NCBI GenBank assembly: GCA_017989575.1
Contig: JAGNPP010000036.1
Span: forward strand, 1-13,824
DNA length: 13,824 bases
Source of the DNA: Chryseobacterium sp.
GTDB lineage: Bacteria; Bacteroidota; Bacteroidia; Flavobacteriales; Weeksellaceae
Direction: 5' to 3'
The notes beneath the pieces are model-generated. The model searched no databases and had not been told where the DNA came from. It worked only from the letters and a program-made list of their open reading frames with translations. Both the position numbers and the translations under genes were made by a program. How positions within the stretch are numbered: the stretch's first letter is position 1; each line of letters opens with the position of its first letter. This document shows positions 6,607-13,824 of the stretch, one piece after another.

Positions 6607-7377
6607 TCATTCAAATTCTTTCGAAATTCCCAAACCAAATAACGCAAAATCGTAGATTGCCGGATCGGCCGAATTATATTTTCTGAGAATCAAATCCAAT
6701 TCTTCTACGGCTTTCCAATCGTTTTGCTTTCTGGTTAATATTCCTAATTTTCTGGAAATATTGGCGGTATGAACATCCAATGGAACTGACAAAAATTTAG
6801 GATCAATCTTTTCCCAAATTCCAAAATCGACGCCTTTTTTATCTTTCCGTACCATCCAACGCAGAAACATTATCAATCTTTTGGAAGCCGAATTTTTGTA
6901 AGGAGAGCTCACGTGCTTTTGTCCGCGGTGTTTTTCGGCGACAAATTGATTTCTGAATCTTTCAATCGAATGGTAGAAATTGTTTTCATTTTCATTAATG
7001 AGAAACAAATCTTCCAGACTCTCAAATTGAGAATAAATATGTCTGAAATTCCTTAGAAAAAAAATAAAATCCTCGTGGTTGAAAGTTCTGTGAATCGCTT
7101 TCTGCGGGATCTTATCTAAATCAGAATCTGTGAAATTCATAACAAAATCGTAGGGCAAATTTCCCATCAATTCCATCATTCTGTTGGCGTCATTGATAAT
7201 TGATTTCCTATTTCCCCAAGCGATGCTTGCAGACAGAAATCCTGCAATCTCAATATCTTGTTTCAAAGAAAAACGATGCGGAATTTGGATTGGATCATCA
7301 ATTATAAAATCGGGAGAATTGTAGAGTTCTGCCTTTTCATTCAGCAAATCGAAAATGTCTTTTTCTTTTAAATTCAT
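6607..7377 (-). CDS. TIGR02757 (DUF2400) family protein
   Basis: The frame could open at a TTG at 7389, but the ATG at 7377 is preferred and gives 256 residues (MNLKEKDIFDLLNEKAELYN). Family features seen are a GFLSASIAWGNRKSI segment (46-60), SPYKNSASKRLIMFLRWMVR (158-177) and PLDVHTANISRKLG (199-212), and a C-terminal DPAIYDFALFGLG (238-250). The last two resemble the substrate-binding part of HhH-GPD DNA glycosylases, where an Asp in a similar place is catalytic (here Asp201); this link is inference. The family is widespread in Bacteroidota with unknown function. The gene lies between pafA and yceI, same strand, with a terminator-like hairpin just upstream, so it probably has its own promoter. 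Confidence 0.85.
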   Translation of the reverse strand: MNLKEKDIFDLLNEKAELYNSPDFIIDDPIQIPHRFSLKQDIEIAGFLSASIAWGNRKSIINDANRMMELMGNLPYDFVMNFTDSDLDKIPQKAIHRTFNHEDFIFFLRNFRHIYSQFESLEDLFLINENENNFYHSIERFRNQFVAEKHRGQKHVSSPYKNSASKRLIMFLRWMVRKDKKGVDFGIWEKIDPKFLSVPLDVHTANISRKLGILTRKQNDWKAVEELDLILRKYNSADPAIYDFALFGLGISKEFE

Positions 7378-7403
7378 AATTGTGTGCAAATTTCTGCAAA
7401 AAA

Positions 7404-7453
7404 ATTGTCATTCTGTCGGAATCTCGTGGTTTAGATTCTTTCAGAATGACAAT
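7404..7453 (-). terminator. Long hairpin with T tract, between pafA and the TIGR02757 gene
   Basis: Outer arms ATTGTCATTCTG (7404-7415) and CAGAATGACAAT (7442-7453) pair over 12 bases. Inner arms GAATCT (7419-7424) and AGATTC (7433-7438) pair around an 8-base loop. On the - strand the hairpin is followed by seven T. It starts 200 bases after the pafA stop and ends 26 bases before the next ATG. Similar TGTCATTCTG palindromes are, from memory, frequent in flavobacterial spacers, so it may also be an interspersed repeat. Confidence 0.6.
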
Positions 7454-7519
7454 ATTGAGTTTTAAATTAATTTAAAATCGGGATTAAATAATTGATTAAA
7501 TTAAGTTTCAGATTTTAAA

Positions 7520-7595
7520 CCAATATTCCGGAGCTTCGCACCTTTTTAGTTTGATGATTTAGATTTCTACCAATATTTCGCGACTTCGTCGCTTT
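7520..7595. repeat. Two diverged 26-base direct repeats, each with a small TTC-loop hairpin
   Basis: Copies at 7520-7545 and 7570-7595 both start CCAATATT, have CTTCG in the middle and end CTTT; 19 of 26 positions agree and the period is 50 bases. Each holds a 5-base stem with a TTC loop: GGAGC-TTC-GCACC (7530-7542) and GCGAC-TTC-GTCGC (7580-7592). Where stem bases differ they mostly change together. Confidence 0.6.
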
Positions 7596-7618
7596 GGAAT
7601 TAAAACATAAAGTAAAAT

Positions 7619-7650
7619 CATCTAACTTCTAGATGCTAACATCTCACTTC
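7619..7650. repeat. Short direct repeat near the pafA stop
   Basis: CATCTAACTTC (7619-7629) and CATCTCACTTC (7640-7650) differ at one base and lie 21 bases apart. The stretch between contains AGATG-CTAA-CATCT, a weak hairpin at 7631-7644. No function is evident. Confidence 0.4.
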
Positions 7651-7657
7651 TACTTGC

Positions 7658-9304
7658 CTATCTTCCAATCACTTCTGTAATTGGGTTTCCAATGTTTCCA
7701 CTTGGGAACTCGATGTGAAGCAGTGCGGAAACCGTAGGTGCAATATCTGTCATATTGTAAGGCGCATTGCTCTCGCCATTCTTGATTCCCCAACCCATAA
7801 AAATCAAGGGAATGTGAGAATCGTAGGAATTCCAAACGCTGTGTGTGGTTCCTTTTTTGGCGTAGCTTGGAAGCATTCCGTCGTGCGAAATGATTTGAAT
7901 ATCGCCACTTCTTTGCCAGTTATATCCATTGATTGCTCTTGATTTTATTGGTTCTGGTATTGCAGATGAACCTAATTTTTTCAAATCAACAGCGTACAAA
8001 ACTCTCGGGTCTTTATTCAGATTATCGATGATTGTTGATTTGATATCGTCTTCGTTCAGATTTTTTTCTTTGATAAGACTTTGATTCAAATAAATTTGAT
8101 AATTGTCAATCCCGTGAATTATTTTAGAGTTTGCGAATTTCTTTTCCAATTCTGCACCTAGATTTTTTTCCATTCCATCGTCGAAAAACCCGCCTAAGAT
8201 TTTGTTGGCTTTCAAGAATCCTTCTGCATTTGCACCACCGTGGTCTGCGGAAAGGAAAACGAGATAATTGTTTTTCCCAACTTTCTCGTCCAACATTTTG
8301 AAAAACGTAGCCAAATCTCTGTCCAATCTGATGTAAGTATCCTCCACCTCAATAGAATTGGGACCATAAGAGTGTCCAACATAATCTGTGGAAGCCAAGT
8401 TGATAGCCAAGAAATCTGTTTCGGAACCTTTTCCTAAACTATAATTATCCAACGCAGATTCCGCAAATTTCAAAGTCAAAGTATTTCCGAAAGGTGTGGT
8501 TCTAATAACGCCTTTTTTCGTGGCATAATCTGTTAACAAATTATTGTAAGGGAAAACTGGGTCTTTCGCTGTTCCCACAGGTTTTTCCCACGTAACATTG
8601 TCCGCTGTACTTTCGGTGTATTCGCTAATTGGCAAAGCTGTTTGCCAACCGTTTGCCAAGAGTTTTTCTGGAACTTTCTGATTGTTAAAATCATTGACCC
8701 ATTTTGGCAATTCGTTCATATAATAAGAACTTGTGATGAATTTCCCATTGGAATCATCAAACCAAAAAGCGCCAGTTGGATTGTGACCAGCAGGCAAAAT
8801 CGAAGCCCTATCTTTCAAAGAAACGCCCACAACTTTTGATTTGAAATTGCTGGCAATCATCAATTGGTCTGTCATTGTGGTGGACCAAAGATTTTTCGGA
8901 GAATGACTTCCGCTTCTTTTGTTATCGGTTCCGACAGGTTTCATATCCTCGTCTGCAGTACAATAAACGTTCTTTCCTGTTGCTTTGTCCGTCCAATCGT
9001 TCCCAGCAATCCCGTGAATAGATGGAACTGAACCTGTATAAATCGAAGTGTGACCAATCGCCGTCACCGTAGGGATGTACGGAATATGAACATTATTAAG
9101 AGAATAACCTTCGCCCAAAAGCCTCTGAAATCCGCCTTTCCCAAATTTATTTTCATAGCGATAAAGGTAATCCCAACGCATCTGGTCAACGACTAATCCA
9201 ACGACTAATTTTGGTCTTTCTCCTGAGTTGATTTTTGTTTTCTGAGCATTTACATTTCCGAATGTAGCAACAGCCAAAACGAAAATCTGAATTTTTTTGA
9301 ACAT
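7658..9304 (-). CDS. pafA: PafA-type alkaline phosphatase (exported, zinc-dependent)
   Basis: The 548 residues nearly equal the 546 of the Elizabethkingia (formerly Chryseobacterium) meningoseptica PafA, a periplasmic, phosphate-insensitive alkaline phosphatase that releases phosphate from monoesters. A signal peptide (MFKKIQIFVLAVATFGNVNA) ends near residue 20. With an offset of two, all known PafA active-site residues are present: Asp40, nucleophile Thr81, Asn102, Lys164 and Arg166, Asp307, His311, Asp354-His355 and His488. The fold is the alkaline-phosphatase superfamily (GLVVDQMRWDYL at the start, SADHGG in the middle, GTTHSVWNSYDSHIPL near the end). It is a single-gene unit with its own -7 element (9328-9335). 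No phosphate-responsive box is evident. Confidence 0.95.
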   Translation of the reverse strand: MFKKIQIFVLAVATFGNVNAQKTKINSGERPKLVVGLVVDQMRWDYLYRYENKFGKGGFQRLLGEGYSLNNVHIPYIPTVTAIGHTSIYTGSVPSIHGIAGNDWTDKATGKNVYCTADEDMKPVGTDNKRSGSHSPKNLWSTTMTDQLMIASNFKSKVVGVSLKDRASILPAGHNPTGAFWFDDSNGKFITSSYYMNELPKWVNDFNNQKVPEKLLANGWQTALPISEYTESTADNVTWEKPVGTAKDPVFPYNNLLTDYATKKGVIRTTPFGNTLTLKFAESALDNYSLGKGSETDFLAINLASTDYVGHSYGPNSIEVEDTYIRLDRDLATFFKMLDEKVGKNNYLVFLSADHGGANAEGFLKANKILGGFFDDGMEKNLGAELEKKFANSKIIHGIDNYQIYLNQSLIKEKNLNEDDIKSTIIDNLNKDPRVLYAVDLKKLGSSAIPEPIKSRAINGYNWQRSGDIQIISHDGMLPSYAKKGTTHSVWNSYDSHIPLIFMGWGIKNGESNAPYNMTDIAPTVSALLHIEFPSGNIGNPITEVIGR

Positions 9305-9327
9305 TTAATTTTACTTTTTATTGAAGC

Positions 9328-9335
9328 CAAATTTA
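9328..9335 (-). promoter_or_regulatory. Likely pafA promoter -7 element
   Basis: The - strand reads TAAATTTG, the same octamer as before uvrA, and ends 23 bases before the ATG. A TTTTG lies only 7 bases upstream, too close for a -33 element, so the upstream element is unclear. Confidence 0.4.
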
Positions 9336-9391
9336 CGGCTTTCAAAAGTTTTGGGTGTGAAATTTTTATTAAAGTTTGTTGATAGTTTATG

Positions 9392-9465
9392 GGCTTTGAG
9401 AACCTCAGCCTTACAGTGCTATAAACAGTCTGTTTAAGGAATGTCAGTCTGAGGCTCTCGAAGAC
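9392..9465. repeat. REP-like imperfect inverted repeat, copy 2
   Basis: The left arm at 9392-9415 starts GGCTTTGAGAACCTCAGCC. The right arm at 9442-9465 reads, when complemented, GTCTTCGAGAGCCTCAGACT then GACA. Both follow the pattern CTTCGA-A--CTCAG--TGACA seen in copy 1 (5697-5776). The centre holds a small AAACA-GTC-TGTTT hairpin. Confidence 0.55.
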
Positions 9466-9485
9466 TTTTTCTCATTAATAAAAAA

Positions 9486-9509
9486 AGAACGAGCAAATTT
9501 GCCCGTTCT
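9486..9509 (-). terminator. Intrinsic terminator of the beta-barrel gene
   Basis: On the - strand AGAACGGGCA and TGCTCGTTCT pair over 10 bases with one G-U wobble around AATT, and at least six T follow. It lies 26 bases after the stop codon at 9536. Confidence 0.85.
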
Positions 9510-9535
9510 AATTAATAATATAAATTTTAACAATT

Positions 9536-11683
9536 TTACTTGCTTCCGCCGGAGTTTTTCTCCACGTCTGTTTTGGTGTTTTCTTTTACTTTTTGGTTCC
9601 CGAAACGTTTCACGAATGTGAGCGAGAATCCGTACCAATCCCATTTGTTTGTATTTTGAAAAGAACCGATTTGGCTGAATGTCGTCGTGTTCATTGACGG
9701 TCTTTTGAAGATATTCATCAATTGCAAACTGGTCTCAATTTGTGAAACCGGGAAAATCTTGGTTACAGAAATATTGTGGAAAAAGTTGTATTGATTCGCG
9801 ACAGAGTTTCCATAATTCTGATTATCAATACTCATCCAAGCACTAATGTTGATGTTTTTACTAAACAAATTGGTGTAAGACAAATTGGTAGAACCTGAAA
9901 AGAAATTAAGATAATTGCTATCAGCTTTCAATCCATTTCTGATATTGAAGTCACTATTATCCGTATAAGACCAACCTAAACTTAGATTGACATTCAGCTT
10001 ATTTTTCAAGAAATTCTGATTGGTGTTGGCAGAGAGATAAAATTTCTCCACTTTTCCTTTGAAATTGTCTGGAAATGAAATCGTTTTCACGAGTCCGTTT
10101 TGAGTTTCCTGGCTGTAACTGGTCCAATAATCCTGGTCTGTAAAAGTGTATCTCGCAGAAAGGAAATACTTTTTATAAATGCCAAATTTCAATCCAATTC
10201 TGTCGCTTGGATTTGGTAAAAGATTGACATTTCCTCGGTAGAAAAATCCGTTATTACCAGGCATTTCAAAATCATTAAACTCAGAATACCAAGGTCTCCA
10301 AAGGTTGTGATTGTATGTTAAACTCAAATCATAATTCGGTGTGAAGGCATATTTCACCAACAAATTCGGTAAAAAAGTTCCGTACGATTCTCGTCTGGTT
10401 TCGGTTCCGTTTTGATGAATTTTGTAGTCGATTAATTCGTAGCGAAGCCCAATTCTCGTTTCCAGTTTTTCAAAAAACGTTTTGCTGTAGTTGGCGTAGA
10501 GTGAATTCAGATTTTCTGTGTACTGAAAGTAATTCACATTTTCCAACAGACTATTATTAGAAATCACACGATAATCATTCGGAATCACATTGTTATTAAA
10601 ATTTGCTTTTCCACCAACTTCAAAACTTCCGCCTTTCCCCAAGGGCGATGTGTAATCCACTTTTACAAAATAGTTTCGGTTTTGATTATAATTTTCAAAA
10701 TGTCTTAGTTCGCTAATTGTGTTTGTGGCGTTGTTTCTCGTAAAATCTGTCGTGCCTTTTTCTGAATCATAATTAATCCCAAGATTGACATCCAAAATCC
10801 TGTTTTTCTCTTTATCATAATATTTATAGAATAAATTGGTTCCCAAAGTATTACTATTTGTAAGTCCCAGATTATTTTGAGAAAAAGAATTCAACAAAAC
10901 GTCATTCAGATAATTATTTTCAAAAGAATCAGATTGTGAAGTACGATTGCCACGGAAATATTCCACAACAAGACCAATGTTATTTTTGTCGTTCAGTTCA
11001 AATTCTGACGTGGAAGAAAAAGATGGATTTTTCCCCGTGTAAGTACTTTTTGAATCAATCGTACTCACCGAATTGTCTGCGTAGAAAGTATTTTTGTTGG
11101 AATTTTCAGTAATAAAAACATTATCGCTATAACTTCCCGTGAAAGTCTGTGTGAAGTTTTTTTTGTGATAATTGAGATTCAAACTTCCATATTGGTTGTT
11201 TTTCGTATTTTGAGTATTGGTGAGGGAAATACTTCCTTTCATCCCTTCGTCATCACGCTTTTTGAGAACGATATTGATCACAGAACCAGAAGCTTCATAA
11301 CGTGAAGACGGACTTGTGATAACCTCGATTTTCATTAAGTTGTCCGCCGGAATCGTCTTAAGATATTCCTTCAGTTCTTTGCCTGTGAAAACAGATTTTC
11401 TATCATTAATGTAAACCGTAACCGATTCGCCTTCCGCTTTCACATTATCATTGTTATCGATGCTTACGAGAGGCGTCATTCTTACAATGTCCCAAGTCGT
11501 ATTTCCAGCAAGAATCGAGCTGTTTGCCACATTGAAAACCGTTCTGTCTGCTTTGCTTTCTACGGTTGGTTTTTTGGCGATGATGCTTACCGCTTCTATT
11601 TCTTTGGACTTTAAAGTATCTTGAGTTTGAGCAATTGCAAATGTTGTAACTAATAATCCCAAAAGGGTTATCGATGATTTCAT
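9536..11683 (-). CDS. Outer-membrane beta-barrel / TonB-dependent receptor-like protein
   Basis: The 715-residue protein begins with a signal peptide (MKSSITLLGLLVTTFAIA, cleavage near 19-20). A plug-like domain follows (about 25-145), with DIVRMTPLVSID, VTVYINDRKS, IPADNLMKIEVITSPSSRYE and GSVINIVLKKR. The rest (about 150-690) is a long series of amphipathic strands rich in Asn, Tyr and aromatic residues: a barrel of the OMP_b-brl_3 type. KSKEIEAVSIIAKKP near the N-terminus resembles a TonB-box region. It lacks the N-terminal carboxypeptidase-regulatory-like domain common in related proteins. The role is likely TonB-linked uptake across the outer membrane; the substrate cannot be told. No SusD-like partner is adjacent. 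The tail is charged (KVKENTKTDVEKNSGGSK) instead of ending on an aromatic. Confidence 0.85.
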   Translation of the reverse strand: MKSSITLLGLLVTTFAIAQTQDTLKSKEIEAVSIIAKKPTVESKADRTVFNVANSSILAGNTTWDIVRMTPLVSIDNNDNVKAEGESVTVYINDRKSVFTGKELKEYLKTIPADNLMKIEVITSPSSRYEASGSVINIVLKKRDDEGMKGSISLTNTQNTKNNQYGSLNLNYHKKNFTQTFTGSYSDNVFITENSNKNTFYADNSVSTIDSKSTYTGKNPSFSSTSEFELNDKNNIGLVVEYFRGNRTSQSDSFENNYLNDVLLNSFSQNNLGLTNSNTLGTNLFYKYYDKEKNRILDVNLGINYDSEKGTTDFTRNNATNTISELRHFENYNQNRNYFVKVDYTSPLGKGGSFEVGGKANFNNNVIPNDYRVISNNSLLENVNYFQYTENLNSLYANYSKTFFEKLETRIGLRYELIDYKIHQNGTETRRESYGTFLPNLLVKYAFTPNYDLSLTYNHNLWRPWYSEFNDFEMPGNNGFFYRGNVNLLPNPSDRIGLKFGIYKKYFLSARYTFTDQDYWTSYSQETQNGLVKTISFPDNFKGKVEKFYLSANTNQNFLKNKLNVNLSLGWSYTDNSDFNIRNGLKADSNYLNFFSGSTNLSYTNLFSKNINISAWMSIDNQNYGNSVANQYNFFHNISVTKIFPVSQIETSLQLMNIFKRPSMNTTTFSQIGSFQNTNKWDWYGFSLTFVKRFGNQKVKENTKTDVEKNSGGSK

Positions 11684-11770
11684 TGTAGTTTAGTTTGCTT
11701 ATTAGACAACTTGGATTGCGATAATGTTACATCCGAAAAATAATATTTATTAATAAAATCATATTTTAAT

Positions 11771-11815
11771 TAAATTTGGGAAATCGATTGTACGAAATTT
11801 ATACTTTTAAATTTA
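11771..11815 (+). promoter_or_regulatory. Candidate promoter elements for the DUF4256 gene
   Basis: There are two alternatives. TAAATTTG at 11771-11778 is a full -7 match but lies 61 bases before the ATG. TTG at 11788-11790, 17 bases before TAAATTTA (11808-11815), has the right spacing and a short leader but ends in A instead of G. I cannot decide between them. Confidence 0.35.
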
Positions 11816-11839
11816 TAATCTTTTCAATATTAACACATT

Positions 11840-12403
11840 ATGAGCCCTAAAAATAAACTAACACCCCAACAGCAAGAAGAGCTAATTAACACTTTAAAAA
11901 ATCGTTTCGAAAAAAATCCGACGCGTCACGAGAATCTTAAATGGGAAAATGTTCAGAAAAAACTAGAATCCAACCCTGAAAAACTCTGGTCGCTCCACGA
12001 AATGGAAAGAACCGAAGGCGAACCAGATGTCGTTTCTTATGATAAAAAAACAGATGAATATCTTTTCTTTGATTGTTCTGCAGAAAGTCCAAAAGGCAGA
12101 CGAAGTCTTTGCTACGACCGAAAAGCATTAGACTCCAGAAAGGAAAATAAACCTGCAAACAGCGCAATTGATTTGGCTAATGAAATCGGAATTGAGATTT
12201 TGGATGAAGAGCAGTACAGAGAATTACAAAAACTTGGAAACTTTGATTTGAAAACATCGAGTTGGGTGAAAACGCCGGAAGATATTAGGAAATTAGGTGG
12301 CGCAATCTTCTGCGATAAACGTTATAATACTGTTTTCCTTTATCACAATGGTGCGGAATCTTATTATGCTGCGAGAGGTTTTCGTGGGGTTTTGAGAGTT
12401 TAA
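11840..12403 (+). CDS. DUF4256 family protein
   Basis: The 187 residues match the small DUF4256 family in length and in recognisable stretches: LTPQQQEELINTLKNRFEKN at the start, LHEMERTEGEPDVV (57-70), EYLFFDCSAESPKGRRSLCYD in the middle, AIDLANEIGIEILDEEQYRE, and AIFCDKRYNTVFLYHNGAES near the end. There is no signal peptide or membrane segment, so it is cytoplasmic. The family has no known function; conserved Asp, Glu and His residues are suggestive but unproven. It stands alone, divergent from the beta-barrel gene, and an AT-rich terminator at 12447-12482 separates it from the acyltransferase. Its base composition is like that of the core genes. Confidence 0.85.
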   Translation: MSPKNKLTPQQQEELINTLKNRFEKNPTRHENLKWENVQKKLESNPEKLWSLHEMERTEGEPDVVSYDKKTDEYLFFDCSAESPKGRRSLCYDRKALDSRKENKPANSAIDLANEIGIEILDEEQYRELQKLGNFDLKTSSWVKTPEDIRKLGGAIFCDKRYNTVFLYHNGAESYYAARGFRGVLRV

Positions 12404-12446
12404 GTAAGACTTCTATTAATTTATATTAAATATTTATCTTAGCAGA

Positions 12447-12482
12447 AATAAAATTTATATGCCAAATTTTATTCTTTTTTTT
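12447..12482 (+). terminator. AT-rich intrinsic terminator after the DUF4256 gene
   Basis: AATAAAATTT (12447-12456) and AAATTTTATT (12464-12473) pair perfectly over 10 bases around a 7-base loop, followed by C and eight T. The stem has no G-C pair but the T tract is long. Confidence 0.65.
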
Positions 12483-12511
12483 AAATAACTAATAATTCAT
12501 CACATAAATTT

Positions 12512-13528
12512 ATGGAAAGACAAAACAATTTTGATTTTTTAAGGCTACTTTTTTCTTCTTTGGTCATTTTTTCGCATTCTTTTCCATTGACTGGCGAGAA
12601 AGAATTATTATTAAGAATTACAAATGACCAGATTGATTTGGGATCCCTCTCCGTTAATGTTTTTTTTATAATGAGTGGGTATTTAATATTTAATAGCTTA
12701 AAATATAGCAAAACTGTTAATAATTATATCTGGAAAAGGTGTTTAAGACTGTTTCCAGGTCTGCTAGTGATGTTATTAATATCTTTAATTATAATAGCTG
12801 TAGTACATAATGGGAATAATATTTTCCTGCAAAAAGATTTCTATTCTTATCTTCCAAACAATCTTTTTTTATATACAAATCAATATTACATTGCAGGAGT
12901 TTTTGAAAATAATATTTTTCCCAAAGCGATTAATGGAAGCTTATGGACTTTAAGCTATGAATTTACAATGTATTTATTGATATTGCTATTCTTTCCAATT
13001 CGGAATAACAAAAAAGTCACATTAATTATCTTGTTTCTTTTTTGGATTATTTTTTGTTTAATCGGTAATGTACGTCCAAATTTTTTCAAAAATATTTTTT
13101 TGATAATAAACTTAGATTCAGCAAGATTCTATAGATTAGCTGCATTTTTCATTGCAGGTTCTATCTTATGTTTTTTTGATTTAAAGAAAATAAATAATAA
13201 CCTCACCAAAATCGGAATTACATTTATATTAATAACATCTGTATATTTTAATAATTACAATATCATTTCTAACATTCTTTTGCCAATATTAGTTATCACT
13301 ATAGGTTTATCTTTTTCAAAGACATTATCATTTTTACCAAACAAAATTGGAGATATATCTTATGGTGTTTACATCTACGGTTTTATTGTTCAGCAAACTT
13401 TGATGAATTATTTTAATTTTAATCCTTATGAACTTGCTTTTACAAGCTTTGTCATTACATATATTTTATCCTATTTTTCTTGGAATTATATCGAAAAAAA
13501 GACACTTGTTTACAAAAACCTCATTTAA
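12512..13528 (+). CDS. Membrane O-acyltransferase (acyltransferase family 3, OafA-like)
   Basis: The 338-residue protein fits the integral-membrane acyltransferase-3 family (PF01757), which moves acyl groups, often acetyl, onto sugars of surface polysaccharides or other envelope molecules. Family marks are the start NNFDFLRLLF, an Arg11-X10-His22 pair in the first helix (the typical R-X10-H motif), FFIMSGYLIF (51-60), the KRCLRLFP loop (75-82) and NGSLWTLSYEF (141-151). About ten hydrophobic segments follow one another; no extra SGNH domain is present. The length is normal for the bare membrane domain. It is much more AT-rich than its neighbours (two sampled lines are about 18% and 28% GC), which suggests acquisition. 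No glycan cluster is adjacent, so the acceptor is unknown. It converges on the Fur-family gene with 12 bases between the stop codons. Confidence 0.88.
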   Translation: MERQNNFDFLRLLFSSLVIFSHSFPLTGEKELLLRITNDQIDLGSLSVNVFFIMSGYLIFNSLKYSKTVNNYIWKRCLRLFPGLLVMLLISLIIIAVVHNGNNIFLQKDFYSYLPNNLFLYTNQYYIAGVFENNIFPKAINGSLWTLSYEFTMYLLILLFFPIRNNKKVTLIILFLFWIIFCLIGNVRPNFFKNIFLIINLDSARFYRLAAFFIAGSILCFFDLKKINNNLTKIGITFILITSVYFNNYNIISNILLPILVITIGLSFSKTLSFLPNKIGDISYGVYIYGFIVQQTLMNYFNFNPYELAFTSFVITYILSYFSWNYIEKKTLVYKNLI

Positions 13529-13540
13529 AAAAGTCTTAAT

Positions 13541-13824
13541 TTAATTACAGTCTTTACAAACACCCGTTAAAATACAATTCACGCTTTCCACAGAATATCC
13601 TTTTTCTAAAGAAAACTGAACTTCAATTGGCAAACATTCTATCGTTTCACATTTTGTGCATCTGAAATGAAAATGATGGTCTGTCAGTTTTTTCTCATCA
13701 CATTTGATGCAAACTGCAAAATATTGTTTCCCGTCTTCGGCAACTATTCGGTGTAGAATTCCGTCTTCGCAAAATCTGTTTAATACCCGATAAATCGTGG
13801 CTCTGTCAATATCAATATTAATAT
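13541..13824 (-). CDS. Fur-family transcriptional regulator (N-terminal part outside the window)
   Basis: The - strand frame stops at TAA (13541-13543) and is open to the right edge; about 94 residues are visible. The first part, DIDRATIYRVLNRFCEDGIL, is the recognition helix region of the Fur winged helix. HHFHFRCTKC is the metal-binding and dimerisation signature, and a second Cys pair, CKDC, closes the protein two residues before the end, forming the structural zinc site of Zur/PerR-like members. Fur-family proteins repress metal-uptake or peroxide genes when bound to metal. The short tail and two CxxC pairs would fit a Zur- or PerR-type role, but specificity cannot be read from this part. 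Confidence 0.85.
   Translation of the reverse strand, partial: INIDIDRATIYRVLNRFCEDGILHRIVAEDGKQYFAVCIKCDEKKLTDHHFHFRCTKCETIECLPIEVQFSLEKGYSVESVNCILTGVCKDCN

Noticed and set aside
7377..7389. A longer TIGR02757 protein starting four residues earlier
   Set aside because: The earlier codon at 7389 is TTG, while an ATG at 7377 begins the typical N-terminus; no ribosome-binding signal favours the TTG.
7460..7477. A perfect 18-base palindrome made only of A and T
   Set aside because: Such palindromes arise easily in AT-rich spacers, and no matching promoter or gene arrangement gives it a role.

Overview
The window looks like chromosomal DNA from a Bacteroidota bacterium of the Chryseobacterium/Elizabethkingia/Flavobacterium type. 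The evidence is moderately AT-rich DNA, promoter -7 elements of the TAnnTTTG form, A-rich translation starts, many lipoproteins and an outer-membrane beta-barrel of the Bacteroidota kind. It also carries a PafA-type alkaline phosphatase in which every active-site residue known from the Elizabethkingia enzyme can be placed. Assignment to a genus is inference.

Layout. The left part is read on the + strand. It starts with the C-terminal part of a sensor histidine kinase (cut by the left edge) and its terminator. Next comes a long uvrA whose stop codon overlaps the start of a CPBP intramembrane protease gene by 4 bases. Then come an unrecognised lipoprotein gene and a 61-residue orphan that matches only the N-terminal domain of HigA-type antitoxins. 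The last four form a tight run and probably share transcripts; the three after uvrA are clearly more AT-rich than uvrA. A 410-base convergent intergenic region (5427-5836) holds an inverted pair of perfect DnaA-box nonamers, a tiny possible ORF, two + strand terminators, a degenerate REP-like inverted repeat and the terminator of the opposing gene.

The middle part (5837-11683) is read entirely on the - strand. In order of transcription it holds an outer-membrane beta-barrel/TonB-receptor-like protein, pafA, a TIGR02757 (DUF2400) protein and a YceI-family lipoprotein. The spacers carry interspersed repeats: a second REP-like copy, a pair of 26-base repeats whose hairpins show compensatory base changes, and a long hairpin that also reads as a terminator. 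A perfect FNR/CRP-type palindrome sits about 41 bases upstream of the predicted yceI start point.

The right part has two + strand genes, a DUF4256 protein and a very AT-rich membrane O-acyltransferase, converging on a - strand Fur-family regulator cut by the right edge.

Functionally this is mostly ordinary chromosome: DNA repair, phosphate release, envelope proteins and regulation. The less ordinary parts are the AT-rich genes behind uvrA, the truncated HigA relative, the yceI control region and the repeat-rich spacers. I see no complete phage, transposon, CRISPR array or recognisable defence system.
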